Positions 27,612 to 41,624 are shown, counted from the stretch's first letter. The stretch: DNA of 64,000 nt from Begonia masoniana (GCA_022432975.1 CM039512.1:1598519-1662518); one strand, 5' to 3'. Made by a program: numbers and translations. Notes: generated by a model not told the origin, from the letters alone.

Positions 27612-28078
27612 GATGAAGCTACAAAGCTATATCAGCCCAGCTTAGGAACTGCAAAAGAAAGAAGACGTGAGATTTGTTCTTAGTGAATAGACTGAAGCCA
27701 GAAGGAGCAAATGGAGACCCTTCCATGGCCACCAAGATCAAGAAACATGTGATAATATGAAAATAAAGAAGACAAGTTTTGTAGGAAGCTTTAATGCCAT
27801 CTACCTTCACAGCTCAAATGGATTGCTTTTTGCCAGCCAAAGAACTACATCTGGATCTGTATTATCTGTTTGAAAAAACTAATACGATCCTAAATCATTT
27901 TGAGTAATTTAAGTTATCAAATTCAGACCAGACCAAATCTTCGATAATTGTGATTTTTCCCCTCGAAACCATTTTTTCAAAGCAGGTATTACATCACATC
28001 ACGCGAAGAAAAATGTCAAGAAACAGACAAAAGTTAACTTTTGTGGTCATTTCATCAAACAGTTAAAAGACTAAGTTC
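27272..28078 (-). repeat. Segmental duplication, copy B (CNGC 5' end and promoter)
   Basis: This is the second copy of 25256-26028. It holds the same mini-exon (27611-27583, MGYQNSKPIR), the same intron and the start of the next exon, then stops where the inserted DNA begins, so it cannot make a channel alone. Confidence 0.93.
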
Positions 28079-29164
28079 AGACCATTAAAGGGGAGACATA
28101 AGAACTCCAACTTCTGGCTGCCGCCATTAATTCCAGTTCAATCCATCAAATATTCTCCACTTCAGATCCCCAGTCGAAGAAAACGATAACCCAGATAGAG
28201 AAAAAAAAAAAAAGAAAAAAAAAAAAAGAAAAAAAAAAAAAGAAAAAAAAAAAAACAAAAAAAAAAAAAACCAAATTGGGGAACAGGCTAAAAGTCTAAT
28301 TAGTGTGGCGCAGACAGATGGCAAACAGAGATGAATTTAATAAAGAAGACGAGAGAAAGAGTCCAAAGAGACAAGAGTAGGAGAAGGTCTTCCACGGAGA
28401 AGAAGATGCTTCCCTTTGACTCTTCCCAAGAAATCCTGGGCGTTGAGTCTCATAATTAGGTATTTAGAAATAGTTTGACTTTGTTATATTGTCGAAGCAA
28501 GCTTCGTCGGTGGACGCTACTACGAGTCTTGGCCAGCTTTTGAGGACGCAGGCAAAGGAAAAGTTAGAGAGTAAAGACGACAGCTGGAGTAATAACTGTC
28601 GCTTCTCCTCCGCCGTCAATAATACAACGTCGTTAACCCGACCCGACCCACATTGCCGGAAGAGAAGAAAAGGAGAGAACAATGATCGCTGGAAGAAACG
28701 CTGTTCAAGATCTGACACATATTATTGGATGATTTTAGTCGTCTAAAATTCACTAATCACTACCAAACACATTCTCCGATCTCACAATCTAAAAAGTTAT
28801 TTCCAAACATGTTTTTGAGATATTAATCTTCAAAAAAAAACAACAAAAACTATCTATGTGCTTGTTGTCTGCTTCAAATGGTACTTTCAGAAACATGATC
28901 TCAGAGGAAGTCTAGTTTTAGAAGAAGTTTATGACAACTTGTTATCAAAAGAAAAGATGAAACTGACTGTTGTTAGATCTAAATCTCCAAAAAAAAAGAC
29001 TCCAGTTTGCAGCAGAACAAAAGCAGAACATATCAAAGTCAAAAAACCAAAGCCACTTGACCAGTGGCAATGTTACAGAGCTCAAAATCATTAAAAATCT
29101 TCGACAACTTGAAATCTACAATATTACTTGTACTACTGAACTAGATGGCGACTGCATGTACTTT
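28079..29164. other. Intergenic region, one unrecognised short frame
   Basis: A frame of 84 codons at 28718-28464 (-) contains a region rich in Leu and Gln (LLTAEEKRQLLLQL), but I recognise no family and see no neighbouring exon. Apart from the A-rich repeat at 28199-28270 nothing else is apparent. Confidence 0.4.
28199..28270. repeat. A-rich simple repeat (A12-14 G units)
   Basis: Runs of 12-14 A are interrupted by single G or C bases in a regular manner. It may be a degenerate poly-A tract. Confidence 0.9.
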
Positions 29165-31694
29165 CTACTCCGATGAAGGAAGGACAGCTTCTTTCAAACA
29201 CAGTCTCATGATCTTTGCAAGCTTTGAGCAAGCATCCAGGCAGAGCTGCATTGCCTGCCCAAGATCCAACAACCATTTTCTTCAATACCCTTCACTCTTG
29301 AGATGAATTATTTAAGCACTAAAATGATTTGAACTAAAGAACAATCGAAAAAATAATATATAAAAATAGATATTCTTTCTTTTCTGTCACTTTGTATGTA
29401 TATAAACAAATATTGTGACATTCTATTTCTAACCGAATTATCCGACTGATCATTTTTATATATCGCAATGGACGATTTCATTGTTTATAGTCGAAAAGAA
29501 TGATCCCAAGAAGTTTTTCAAACCATAAGAGTTCTTTTATCTATTTCAAAGTTAAAAATATCATGATTCCCGTCCCGAGGATAAGAAGTTACATAAACTA
29601 CGTCTTATTTTTTATTTTTATAGAGAGGAGATCAATAATAGAGAACTCAAGAAGCTATCTTTGTTTTGCAAATACCTCATCAATTTTAGGCGCCGACCAT
29701 TCCCCCGTCACTGTGAGTTGAGTGACCTCATACCGAGATGGCATGAGAGTTATCATTAGACTTCCATCTTGGTAGTTTTCTTCTTCCGAGATTGGATCAA
29801 TGACGAGATTCTTACCAAGACAAGACTAAAACGAAGAAAAGTTAGCATAAGAATTATAGTATTTTATGAAATAATATTCTCCATGAGTATGATGGAAACT
29901 AGCAGGGGATAATTCAGTTAAAAAATAAAAATAAGAATGATATAGCTATTGGCATTTACTAGTCCTCTAACTGAGAAACATCTTCTTCACTTTAACTAAG
30001 ATTTATTCACAAAATCCCGTACGTTGGTTAAATTGACAGCGCGTCATAAGAAAATGTGCAAGTGCATATAGCAAAAATACTAGGAAAAATATCGTTTGCG
30101 ATAGCTGCATACCACGGAGACTGAGGGAACAAGGTCATAAACCATAATCCCCGCATCGGCTAGGGCAAGACTAGCACATGATATAATCACTGGTAGATCA
30201 CCTGCCATCATAAAATATATATAGCTTAAATCAAAATTACTCCAACTTGGCCAGTTATTTGAAAGAGGATGACCATAATCATTCACAATCTCTCCTACTT
30301 TCTTATTCTCTTCTATTTCTCCTTTTCTATTGATTTTTTTTTTCCAAAATTAAATTAATCATATACAAAGTTCCATCAAGACATCAAATGCTCTGAAAAA
30401 TATTAAAAATTTGTGCAATAAAAATCTAACTTACTGCCACCAGACTCCAAAACCAATGCAAACACATCAACAGTTGTCTTAGGGAAAGTTTCCAGTATTA
30501 TTACACCCTCTAGAGACTTATGAAGCATTGAGGAGAATTCTTTGTGTTCTGATCCCTGAAAAGAAGAGTTTAAATACAAGATGAAGACAGTAAAAATTAA
30601 GGGGTCGATAGTGTATATTAATAAAAAGCTTTCGTCTTTTTAACCTGCCCTCGAACAGGGGTAGCAAATGTTGTATAGCTGACACTGCAATTAAGCCGAC
30701 CTATGTCGCTGTACATCATTGCTTTCTTACTTTCTCTTGGACCAAATCTGAAACAAACAAAACGTGAGTTTGAATTGAAACAAAAGACGCAATTACATGT
30801 TTTTGGTTATCTAAAAGTAATTCGAAAACGAAAAAAATTAATAATTCCAATTAGACAACAAGAGATCAAATTATTTTGGTAAAATACCCACACAGATACA
30901 ATGACTTTGGTATTTCCAAACTCTGCATAAGCAGATCCCGATGCAGCATTTACAGCGCCAGTCCTGAAAACTACAAAATTCGCAGTTGAGTTACTTTGCT
31001 TCTTAAAAAAGATTCAGGATGACAGCTGCGTTGAAGCAGGCAGTTAAAAGATGGGAAGGTGTAATTTTCAAGCATTTACATAACGTCAAACTCATGAAAA
31101 TTTGAAGATACAACTCATATATGCATACGATATACTTCATAACTATGTAAGAATATAGACTGAGTTAACATTTTTCAAAAATCAAGACTTATAATTTCAT
31201 AAAGGGGAGAATCATTAGTCTTTCATCGCTCCAAAACTCCTCCACCGGGGCAGGGTACACCATAAAGCACTATTCTTTTCACCCAAAATGCAACATCAAC
31301 ATAAATTTCCAGTACCCAAATGCATAAGAGTTAAACGAGAAAAAATGAAAAATTCCACAAGCCGGCGAATAAATCTCGGTCGAGCAACAACGGAGTCAAG
31401 TAACTTAAGCAGACATACTTCGTTTCGAATTATTAACAGAATAGGAAGCCTTTCAAAACAAGCAGGTTAATCGAGCCACTAAAATCATACACGGTAGAAG
31501 AGAAATTGAAAGAAAACGATACAAAACGAAAGAATGAGGATGAGTGGCATACAGGCAGGTCGGCACTGGTGGAAGCCGCGGCCATCGGGTCGGACCCAAT
31601 CGACGTCGTCCGTATTGTAGAAGGAATGCCTAGTCTTTTGGGTTGTGGGAGAAGGAGAGTACGTAGTTGTAGTCGGAGTAGCTCTTCCAGCCAT
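29165..31694 (-). CDS. MTR3: Exosome complex subunit MTR3 / RRP41-like (RNase PH fold)
   Basis: MTR3 is a structural RNase PH-type subunit of the ring of the RNA exosome, which processes and degrades RNA 3' to 5' in nucleus and cytoplasm. Seven minus-strand exons were read: 31694-31553, 30970-30892, 30747-30645, 30555-30435, 30201-30113, 29825-29676 and 29254-29165, giving 257 codons plus TAG with every junction in phase. Typical blocks are DVDWVRPDGRGFHQCRPA at the start, VFGPRESKKAMMYSDIGRLN, TTVDVFALVLESGG and LPVIISCASLALADAGIMVY. QLTVTGEWSAPKIDE leads into AMQLCLDACSKLAKIM at the end. The length fits plant homologues. As in other MTR3 proteins no independent catalytic activity is expected. 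Nothing appears broken. Confidence 0.95.
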
Positions 31695-33566
31695 TCAATA
31701 CCCGCCGCCGTTAACTTCCAAACAGAATATGGGATCGAGCTTTCGCACGAAGTAACGAGTAGCAACTCCGGTTGATCAAGGTCTGGTCTGTATCACTCGC
31801 TTTACACATGAAACGGTGCGTTTTTGTATCTCGTTTGCTTTTAGTTTCAATTCACCTTGCTCAAATATTTTGTAATTATTACTCCAATTTTCAATGAATC
31901 TCAAAAAATTAAATTAATTTGTTATAAATTTTATATTTTAACAACATTAACATCTGTTTTGCAACATTAATTATTAAAAGTATTATAATTCAGTGTGACT
32001 AAAATTCTATCGGGTCAAGGCTGAAGACCAACATTGTAAAACTCACAGTTATATCTCGATAGTCGATCTTCAAAGAGTGATATTTTGCACTGCTGTGATT
32101 TTTTCCTCAAAAAAAAAAATTTACGTAAATTCAGTATCTTATATTCGTATTCCTATTCATATTCATAGATTATTATTATTATAAAAAGGTTATAAAATGT
32201 CTAATTTGGGCCATATTTGTAGAAAATAAAACGAGGCTGTGAACTTAAATAAAGATTTACATTGGGTGCGAGACGAACTAAACTCGGGTCCCGAGTCAGC
32301 TTGACTGGTCCAGGTCAACGGGCCGAGATAAGCCCATGTAATGGGCGCGGGAGCTTATACTGGAGTAAGGAGTAAGACAAGCAAGCTCGCCAACGAGCCC
32401 GACCTGGCTAAGATAGGCAAGCTCGGCAATGATCACCCTCTGAACCAGGACAGGCCAGCTTGCCAACGAGCAGGGTAGCGAGCTCCGGCCTGCCTGGTTC
32501 ACTATTTGTAGAGTTTGAAATGCTTGCTAATTGATTTCACTGATCCGTTGTCGGTGACTACTTAAAACTTTCAAGCTTCCCATTGATGACAATCTTAATC
32601 AATAACTGGGTTACATTTTGAGACACACCCTCGCTGTTCAAGATTTAGGAATTACAAATATTTTGAAGATCGTCATCCGCCATGGGAGGCAACACTCATA
32701 AGTAATCTTGCCTTCCTTTCAAACCCACGGAGAAACAGTTTAAAAAGAAATCCACAGCTCTATAACTCTAAACAGGAGGAGGACCGGCCTCAAAAAGAGG
32801 AGGACAGCAGCTTCTTAACAGACCACAGCAGCATAGAAACCAGAAACTGCAAATAAAAAAAAAAAGACCCATAATTGAAGTAGAATTACCGAGTAAAAAA
32901 AGACTCCATTTTGACGTTCTGAAGCATGATAATGAGGAAGACATTATGTTACCAAGAGTAGAAAATTCCCCCTTCTGGCGGCGCCTGATCCAGCAGCGGT
33001 GCAGTCGGAGGTGGTGGCGATTCCATCGCTCCGTCTGACTACTCTGCAGTCCTGCAATGAGATAATGGGTTTGGAGAAGAGATGACGTCTATGCCATCAA
33101 CCTCATCATCCTCCCTTCTATTCACGATTCCATCTACCATTCAAAGCAAAACTTTGCGTTGAACCCAACTAACAAAGATTCGAAAATAAATAAATAAATA
33201 AAATTTCACTGGAAGAGAAAAGAGATTACTCTGTATCAGTTGCTTCTCCGGAGCTTGAAGTTAACATCAATGGTCCCTAGGAAGATTCATCTGAGAGAGT
33301 GAAGGATCTAGTAAAATGGGCATCATTCAAAACTTTCATATTGTTGACTTCAAGAAAGAAACATGAAATTGTTGTTTTCTTACAGTTTTCTGTGATTTTC
33401 TATGTACATACATAATTAAAAAACGTGAATAAATAATAATTTCAATGTAAATGACCCCAAAAATGCAGTGTAATTGACTATATTCCTAAATCTGTAAGGT
33501 TGAAGCCCAATGGCTTCATCTGAACTGTCCTCTGCGAGAATCTTCCTCAGATAGCAGTCATTTATT
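31695..33566. other. Intergenic region between MTR3 and NCRK
   Basis: The 5' flank of MTR3 is followed by AT-rich DNA and then a GC-richer patch with repeated CAAGCTCGCCAACGAGC-like words (32370-32480). Tiny minus-strand frames at 33026-32949 (25 aa, starts MESPPPPTAPLL) and about 33140-33040 are not recognisable genes. The NCRK 3' UTR should lie just below 33567. Confidence 0.45.
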
Positions 33567-36500
33567 TCATCGGAGAGGCGTAACATTTGTCATGCAGAAT
33601 GATTCAAACTGAGGCTCAGATAGATCGACGATTACATTGTCAGAGGCACGACAACTCCTAGCATTCGAAGTCAAGAGTAATAATCTTTGCATATCCTCGG
33701 CCGAAATATCTTCTTTACTCTCGTCTCCAATATAAAAAGAACTATCATCATCCAATGATAATGTAAACATGGCCTGGGATCTGCAGGATGGTGTTTGTCT
33801 TAGGTCGGCCTCACCGTCAGGTCTCGTCTTCGAATATAATTGCTGCTCTGAAAGAGGATTTGAATCGGCTCTTTCTATAAATGATTCACTTTGGCTACTA
33901 TATGCTGAAGTCCCCTGCATGGCATACAAAAAATTTAAAGATGAACTAGCGAATCATTCTGGTGATCAACATTATCTTGGCATAATACCACAAACCAGAA
34001 GGTAGAATTTGAACTCTTCTTCAACATAAACCATATTGGAAAAAATATTTACACCGCAGTTCATCATTGATTTTAGTTAATAACTTATCTTTTATTCATT
34101 GCTTAATATTTTGAATATTGGAGAATTAACTTAGACAAATCAAGGGTTTTGAGGATTGAAGAATTAAGTAAAATATCAAGAAAAACATCCAAGGAAAGTG
34201 GTCAAACAACCTTTTAGAGCGACGCTGTCACTATGACCATTAAAATGCAGATAAATATTTTGCACCAAAAGAAAAGCTAAGTACACATCTGTTGCTTTTC
34301 GAGAATTTCAACATAAATGTTCCATATTTGACAGAGATGAGTTATCTTAATGACATTCAATAATTGTTCTTAAAACTTCGTAGTTGTATAAGAAATATAG
34401 AGTTACATTATTCAGCCTATCAATAATCGGACGCTGGTTTCAAAAAACTCCAATTCATATCGTTCTCAAGCAAAGATTTCAGTCAGAGTAAAGAGAAAAC
34501 AGTAGATAGCACATCAAAAAATGAATTGCTAGTAAAAATTTAATTACCTGGAAAATATTGGCAGTGATATTTCGCCTTTTAGATTTCTCTGGGGCAATGG
34601 TTGAAAGAATTTGAACAACTTCACTCATAGTTGGTCTATCCTCAGGATCCAATAGAAGACACTCCTTTGCTAAGTAAGCCATTATTTGCATCTCTTCCTT
34701 AGGAAATAGTCCCTTTAATCGTGGGTCAGGAAGCTCATTTATTACTCGACTGCTATCCTGTAAACGAGGAGTAGCCTGGGACGAGATAAAATTATACTCA
34801 GCTAAAATGAAAAAAATTTATCAGATGTATTGGAAAAAAATCTTTTTTTAAGTTCACAACTGAACAAGTTTAATTAGCAACCATATATTGGTAAAAGTCA
34901 AATATGACATTTTCACAAGGACAAAATATAAGAAGATCAAAATATGATCAGGATAAAGATATGTCTCAATAATATAGTTGAAATAAGAGAAAAGATGATA
35001 ATGAACAAAAAAACTGACTAACACCATTAGTCGACCTAACTAATCTTGATGGAATCCAAAAGAGAGCTATATGATTAAATTAATGATTCAACAGACCCAG
35101 ATGACAAGGCTTTCTTCTCCTTTTTTAGCTGATTTCTGAATGGGATGCTGGCCGGTGATCAGCTCTAGAAGCACCACCCCAAAACTGAAAACATCAGACT
35201 TGAGAGAGGCTCTTCCAATTATAGCATACTCAGGTGCAAAATAGCCAAAAGTCCCCTGCATTCTGTCTGGAGAATTGGAACCGCTGGTGAGACCATCAAT
35301 GCTTAATCTTTTAGCCATTCCCAGATCAGAGATCTACATGAATTTACAAAAAAATTAGACATGCCTATTTAGTGAATATAATTTTGTTAACTCATGGAAC
35401 TTCATTGATTATTGTCGATTAGAGAATAATAAATTAGTCACTCTTTGTACTTTTGCTTGCCAATCTTCATCGAGAAGAATGTTTGTTGATTTCACATCTC
35501 TATGCAGAATTCTAGGAGCAGCAGCCACGTGGAGATATTCCAAGCCCCTAGCAGCTCCCATTGCAATCATGACACGAGAAGCCCAATTCATCCTTTCCTT
35601 GTCGGCACCATCCAAGCAATCTCTCAGATTACCCCTTGGTATGTATTGATATACCAATAGCTTTTCAGTATGTTTCCCCTGGGATTCCAAGCAGTAGCCA
35701 AGTAGAGGCACCAAATGACAATGATGAAGTCTGGAAAGTAATTCTATCTGAAATAAATGCATTCAAACAAAAAATTATCTCCTCATTATCTGTAAAGATA
35801 AAAGAACCAAAAAAAAAAATATGAATTTGAAATTAAAAAAAGTGAAAGTAAAGTTGAGGTAGAACCTCTGTGAGAAATAAAGACTCAGCATCAGGCCCTC
35901 CTTGAGTTTTTAGCCGCTTCACTGCCACAATACTACCATCTTTGAGTATACCTCGATAAACAAGGCTACTTCCCCCACGTCCTACAAGGTTGGAGTCTGA
36001 AAAATTATTGGTTGCATTTTCCAACTCAGAATATGAGAATTGAATAATGGTTCCATATATAGTCCCATATTTAGTCTTTGACGGCCAAGAGGCTATGTGA
36101 AAGCATCCTATAAAAGAGAAGGTCGTGAATTTAGGTGATCTGCATGACTTCATGTACATCAAGAATACTACGGCAAATTTGAACTGATTGCCACACAAAT
36201 CAATTATAACAAACAAAGTCAGTTTAGATTTAGTAGAAATCCTAGCACGATCAATTCCATAAAACATGAAAGTTACTCTGACATTTCTTTGTACAAGTCA
36301 AAATCAATCTACCTGTGTTATGACGAGTGGGAGAACCTGCACTAGTTCGCATTTCTAATAGTGATAAACTCTTATGACTAAGTAATTTGCTGAAGCTGTT
36401 GTAACTCGCTTGTCCATATGCTGATAATGCTGGAGAGTGAATAGATAACTTTTTCCTTAGAGAAAGATAGCACACCACTGAGGCTAAAAATGCAAAGGTA

Positions 36501-38362
36501 GTGATTATTGCACAGAGCAATAGAATAATCACAACCACTTTGCTGGCAATATACGTTTTGGAGGTTGGTGTTACATTAAGAAATCCTCCTGTCATGCAGC
36601 AAATTAAAATGTACCGAAATTAGATTTTGAATCAAGAAATATTTTTTTTGATAAGGTATCACAACAGATCCCCAACGGAATCAAAGCATCATTTAGATAG
36701 GCCACAATCATTTAGATAGCAAAGAATGTGTGTTGATAAGTATCAAATAGAACAAAACCAAATAATTGTCGCATATGACTTTACTTTATTATAACACACA
36801 GTAAATAGAAAATTCATTAGTATTAACAAACCATTCACAACCACATAATATAGAAATATATATGCTCTGACAAATACTGAGTAAACCAGTTAAAGATCAG
36901 TTATGCAACTACATTAATTCAGTTAAAACGTGTTGAATGAGTCATTTTGTCCTAATTAATAAGTCAGTCTACCAAATATGTACCCAAGGCATTATTTTCA
37001 ACATAAACTATCACTGTTACTGCAACCTGTTCAAATGACTCTAGATTTAAAAGCAATTCAAGGGAGTAAGAAAACAGAATTACCAGACGAGCAGTTGCAG
37101 CTTGTAAAACAATTAAGTTTATCATTTTTATCTGCTACTTTAGGAAAGCCATCAACTGCACACATACATGTCCATATACTGCCACTTCCACCAGCATCTA
37201 TTATAAAGGTCAATGCTGTTACTCTATCAGATATTACTTGAAAATTGAAACAAGCTTTCAAAAAGGAAAACAATTGACCATAAATAAAATGATAACAGAT
37301 GCAGAGAAGTGAAATAAGTCAACTGAAGATGCCAATGCTACCGAAAATTACTGTTGAGAAATAAATAAAAAAATTCTCTAGTAGAAGCTCTTTATAATGT
37401 AACAAAAGCTAACGATTATAAAGAAGTGCCACTTATCAAGGAAAATGGCGTCAGTGCACTGCATAATCTAAACTTTACTAAAATAAATTCAACTGAAAGC
37501 AGAACAATATCTCCATCTTTAACTCTTTTTTAACTAGGAAGCACATTCTCGTTCAGATTATCTCCGAACACATTCTTTCATGCTACAATGTTTGCGTAAT
37601 GTAAGGAAAAATCTCATCAAAGCACTCTCTTATTTGCCGGAATCCTCTACCAACCAAGGAAAAGAAAATAGTTATTTGTGCACATTATAAACAGAAATAG
37701 TATCGCTTCCAGCTTGAAATTTCTTAGAAGAATCTAAGAGGGTACCGAGTAGCATTTCACTAAAACCTATAAACAACAAAGACAAGGATGATCGCAACAT
37801 AAGAGTACAGGATGTAGAACCTGGGTTGCAAGCACAGGATGTAGAGCAATTAGCTTCAAGGATGAAACTCTGATTTCCTTGGTATGGAGCAGAGCATTTA
37901 CAGTTCCACTTATTCATGCCAGAAGTATCAGAAAGTTGATCTGCCACCATATAGTTAACAAGAAAAAATTTAAGGATAACTTGTGGAGTCCCATACACAA
38001 AAAGTACGAAGAGATCACATACATAACATGTTGCAAAGAAACAAAAATGCAGCTCATTTATGATATTTTGCCAAATGGTGTACTGGCAGTACTGCTACCA
38101 AAGTTATGCTTGTGTGACTGGCAGATCTCATGTCTATTCCCATGATTACATATTTTCATTTTAGGCCTTGTGCCAAAAAATAAATATACCAATGAGTTTC
38201 ATAACTTTCGAGTCACATTATGAAACCCGATTTTGCAAGTGTGAACAATTCTATATACGTAGTCACTAGAAGTGCATAGTTTTGACACTAACCACAAGAG
38301 CTTTGCTGAATCCAGAACAAGATGATAATGCAAGTAAGGATGATGGGAACTTGGAGCTTCAT
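33567..38362 (-). CDS. NCRK: Receptor-like serine/threonine protein kinase NCRK
   Basis: NCRK is a plasma-membrane or endosomal receptor-like kinase reported to bind ROP GTPases. Nine coding exons on the minus strand are 38362-38293, 37940-37821, 37197-37084, 36588-36313, 36107-35866, 35747-35451, 35333-35097, 34775-34548 and 33914-33567, giving 643 codons plus TGA. A signal peptide ([18 protein letters not shown]) is followed by a Cys-rich ectodomain with two NCSTSC/SCNC-type modules. A membrane helix lies at about 119-143. The kinase has [11 protein letters not shown] at about 236, VAVK Lys at about 257 and HRDVKSTN at about 356. It has DLG in place of DFG at about 376, as in other NCRKs, and GYFAPEY. 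A Ser-rich tail follows. All phases agree, so the gene looks intact. Confidence 0.95.
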
Positions 38363-40813
38363 TTATTCCAACCTGAATGCTAAAACCTACAACATAAATA
38401 TGTTCGGCTCTCAGAAAATATGCTTTGTAGTTCCATGTACAGTAAATAAAGTAACTATTTTAATTTGTAGTAATATCATAGAATTGTCGCATGGAAGGTG
38501 AGCAAAAGAATATTTCTAACAATATTCAAGCAGATGGTCTACAAATTTTATGATAAGAACAGAAAAAATCAGCACTTAACATAATATACCCTAAATTTGA
38601 AAAGCAACTCTCATATTAGATAGTAAAAAGGCATGCTTTATTCAGCTTCCCATTCAATATCCTGTCTGAATGAAAATGACTTAATATTTTCAGGTCGCGT
38701 GAACATCATATTGCAATGCAGATAAAACATTGAGAAAGCAAGAACGGGCTGACCTTCATTACTGTGCAAAGCTTTACTTTTATAGATTCTTCCCCCGACA
38801 GTCTTGACCTACATTACTGTATAAACTCTTCAAAACACCATTCATATATAAGATTAGATAGTTGTACAGAAGTGTCTGAGATATTATGATTTTAGAACCT
38901 ACATGGACATTCACCACCGTTGAAGTTCTTTTATGTGAGAAGATGAAAAACTACAAATGCCCGAGCAACTAGTTGTCCAACTTGTAGATTCTTTTAATTT
39001 GTTCTGCGATGAAATCTGTCATCTGAAATCACAAAAGAAGCAGTTTCTTCAGAAGCAATAGTTTGGAGAGTAATACTGTAGAATAATGGAAATCTTGCAA
39101 AAGTCTAGAAGTCATAAGTACAAATATAAGCAGGGATATAGAAAATATGCTACAATTTAGAACTGTAAAAATTCATAGATTGGCCATCAAAAGCTTCCAA
39201 ATTGGATATGAACTAAGAATACTTGTGGTAGATTCAAATATGTAAAGACTTTCCACAATAGTTGATCTACCACAAATGGATTAAACACTACAACGTTCTA
39301 TTAGATTATGGTAGATATCCAACCAGACAGTCAACTGACAATAATAGCCTATAAATATTGAATATTCACTAGCAACTCCTAAAACTAGAGTTGGTGGATC
39401 GATAGAGTAGGTGCTAATATATGAAGAAAAGTAACTATAATCTGTTCACTATTCACAAAATTTTCAGGAGACTAGGAAATAGCAATTAAAACTTGTGGTT
39501 TGCTCGTGACAACTAAATTATCACAACAAAATGAGCCTGTGGGGAACATTTAACGAGCAAAAGTACGTTATGTAGGTTAATCAATAGCCATAAACTAAAA
39601 ACGGACAAAAAGCTGAAAAAATAGCGGAAACGTTAAATTCAAAAGGGAATATGGTCTTGTCAAAGGCTTCATATGCCAAACTAGAATGATAAATTGTAGA
39701 CATATTAAACCAGGGTTGCCATTTCGAAATAATCTAAAACTAGAAAGTTCTAAAATTGAGCAGAACAATAACAAATAAGGGTGAAAGTCAAAACCTAGAC
39801 AATGCACAAAGGAGGGGAATGAGTTTGAAATGAAGTGGATAAAGATCACTGGAATATCGATTAGAATCGGAAGGGGAATGAGGCAGAAACAACAACCACC
39901 TCAGCGAAATACGAAAGGGACTGCCCATCCCACAAATGGTCGCTACTCACACTTTTGAGTAGACTACGTTTTTGCAAGAATGAAAAAGCGAGAGTTTGGC
40001 AATATTATTTTTGCCAACGGTTGAAACTCTTTTTGAAAGAGTAGAGAGAGAGAGAGAGAGAGAGAGAAGCTAAAGTCCTTGGCTTCAAAGAAATGCATAG
40101 TTTTAGAAATTTGCAAAAGCAACATGTAAAGCAGAGTTTCAACGTCTTACCAAATAAAACAAAAAACGAAATACAAAAGAAAAAGATAAAGATAAAAACA
40201 ATTAGCACAGTTTCCACGCATCTGCTGTCGGCTGTAGATACTGAAACCGATTACATCAGACTGGACCCCAGTTGCTAACAATTAAAATATAAGAATGATC
40301 AATACCGTTCAATCAATGAACGTTCCGATATTCGTAGGAGTCTTGGCTATGGAGGAACAAAAACAGAGAGTAGTCTCCTTCAGCTAAACACAAGATCTGC
40401 TATATTCACATCACAGGCAAAAGTAGCTGTACATTTAACACAAACCATAAATGGAGCTTCTGCTTTCACCTCTTGCAGAGAGAAACAGAGACTGAAATGC
40501 GAATGCATCGTCAGTGCAATTGGAATAATGTCGCCGGTACAGACACCAAAATAACGAAGAAACAGCTTCTTCTTCGTAGGAGCTGCTGTTTCGTTTTGGA
40601 AAGCTCGATATCAATCGTCCGATCAGTCTAGCCTTGTAGTAAATCTCAGTCGGAGCCCAATTGCATGAAGAAGAAGAAGGATGAGGAGGGGAGAGAGAGA
40701 GAGAGAGAAGAGGGCGAAGGCTGTTATGTGATAGGGTTAAAGTACAGGCGCCATTGAAGTGGAGCCCTTTCACTTTTGGAGATGACGTGGAGCCCACGAG
40801 GGACCAACTTTCC
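38363..40813. other. Probable 5' UTR exon and intron zone of NCRK
   Basis: No coding frame of note exists here. A good minus-strand TATA box with a G-box lies at 40814-40833, 2.4 kb upstream of the NCRK ATG, and the first 400 bases below it are less AT-rich than the rest. A spliced 5' leader is therefore likely. The splice sites were not assigned. Confidence 0.4.
40043..40068. repeat. (GA)n microsatellite
   Basis: Thirteen GA units lie within the presumed NCRK leader intron. Confidence 0.9.
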
Positions 40814-40833
40814 TTTATAAGGATGATCACGTG
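40814..40833 (-). promoter_or_regulatory. Candidate NCRK promoter: TATA box plus G-box
   Basis: The minus strand reads TTATAAAGGA at about 40820-40811, and CACGTG (palindromic G-box) lies at 40828-40833, a few bases upstream. A GA/CT-rich leader-like sequence follows in the transcription direction (40730-40690). The next minus-strand gene downstream is NCRK. Confidence 0.45.
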
Positions 40834-41624
40834 GCAAACTTAACCAATCGGCTAGTGTTGGCTGGGACCCATCTTGTCCGAGCGGAAGTAATTCAGTCGC
40901 TTGGATTACTCTACAAGCTCCTTCAGAACCTGTCGACGTCCGCCACCTCAGCTGCCACCTAAGAGGGTTCGATCACTTGCACTAATTAATGTCAATTACT
41001 ACATAATCGTGTTCAAATCATTAACTAAATTGGATATGCTCCAATTAAATTAGGACACTCGTGCCTCGATTATGGATAAAATTGTGGATTTTTTTTTTAT
41101 CTTTAATCGTTTATTTAATTCTTAATTGTTTTTTATCATTAATTCAAATCTAATCAACGGTGAAGATCTTTCGAGAATAATTTTTACTTGCTTTTTATTT
41201 TTTCATCCGTTGATTCAAATTTAACAGATGAATAGATTCATTTCACGTTTAAGTTATGTAATCCATATATATATTCTTTATCGATCAAAGTATCGAGAGA
41301 TTAGAACGATATCTGAATTCATGGATGTAATGACTATAAAAGCAAGTCGGGTATGTATATCTTCTATTTCGATAAACAATTAACTTTAATCTATCTCTCT
41401 CTAGCCGATAAAAACTAATGAGTAATTATTATTTTGTCTATCATAATTTTTTTAGATTAAAACACATTCTTATGTAGTGTTGTTTCGTTATGCGTCTTTA
41501 TATTATATTTGATAAGTTGTTTTATAATCATCGTAATTATTTGCATGCAATTAATAAATGACAATATTTTAAGAATAATGTCATGCGTATCTTATAATTT
41601 TACTATATAATCTTACATTTTGAC
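40834..41624. other. Intergenic DNA, no gene seen
   Basis: AT-rich sequence apart from a GC-balanced start. No exon or repeat end was recognised. Confidence 0.5.

Noticed and set aside
28464..28718. 84-codon minus-strand frame with a Leu/Gln-rich stretch
   Set aside because: I could not tie it to a family, and it has no neighbouring exon or promoter signal; kept only as a remark.
32949..33140. Tiny frames MESPPPPTAPLL... and MVDGIVNRRED...
   Set aside because: 25 and 33 codons, in different frames, each closed by a stop with no supporting context.
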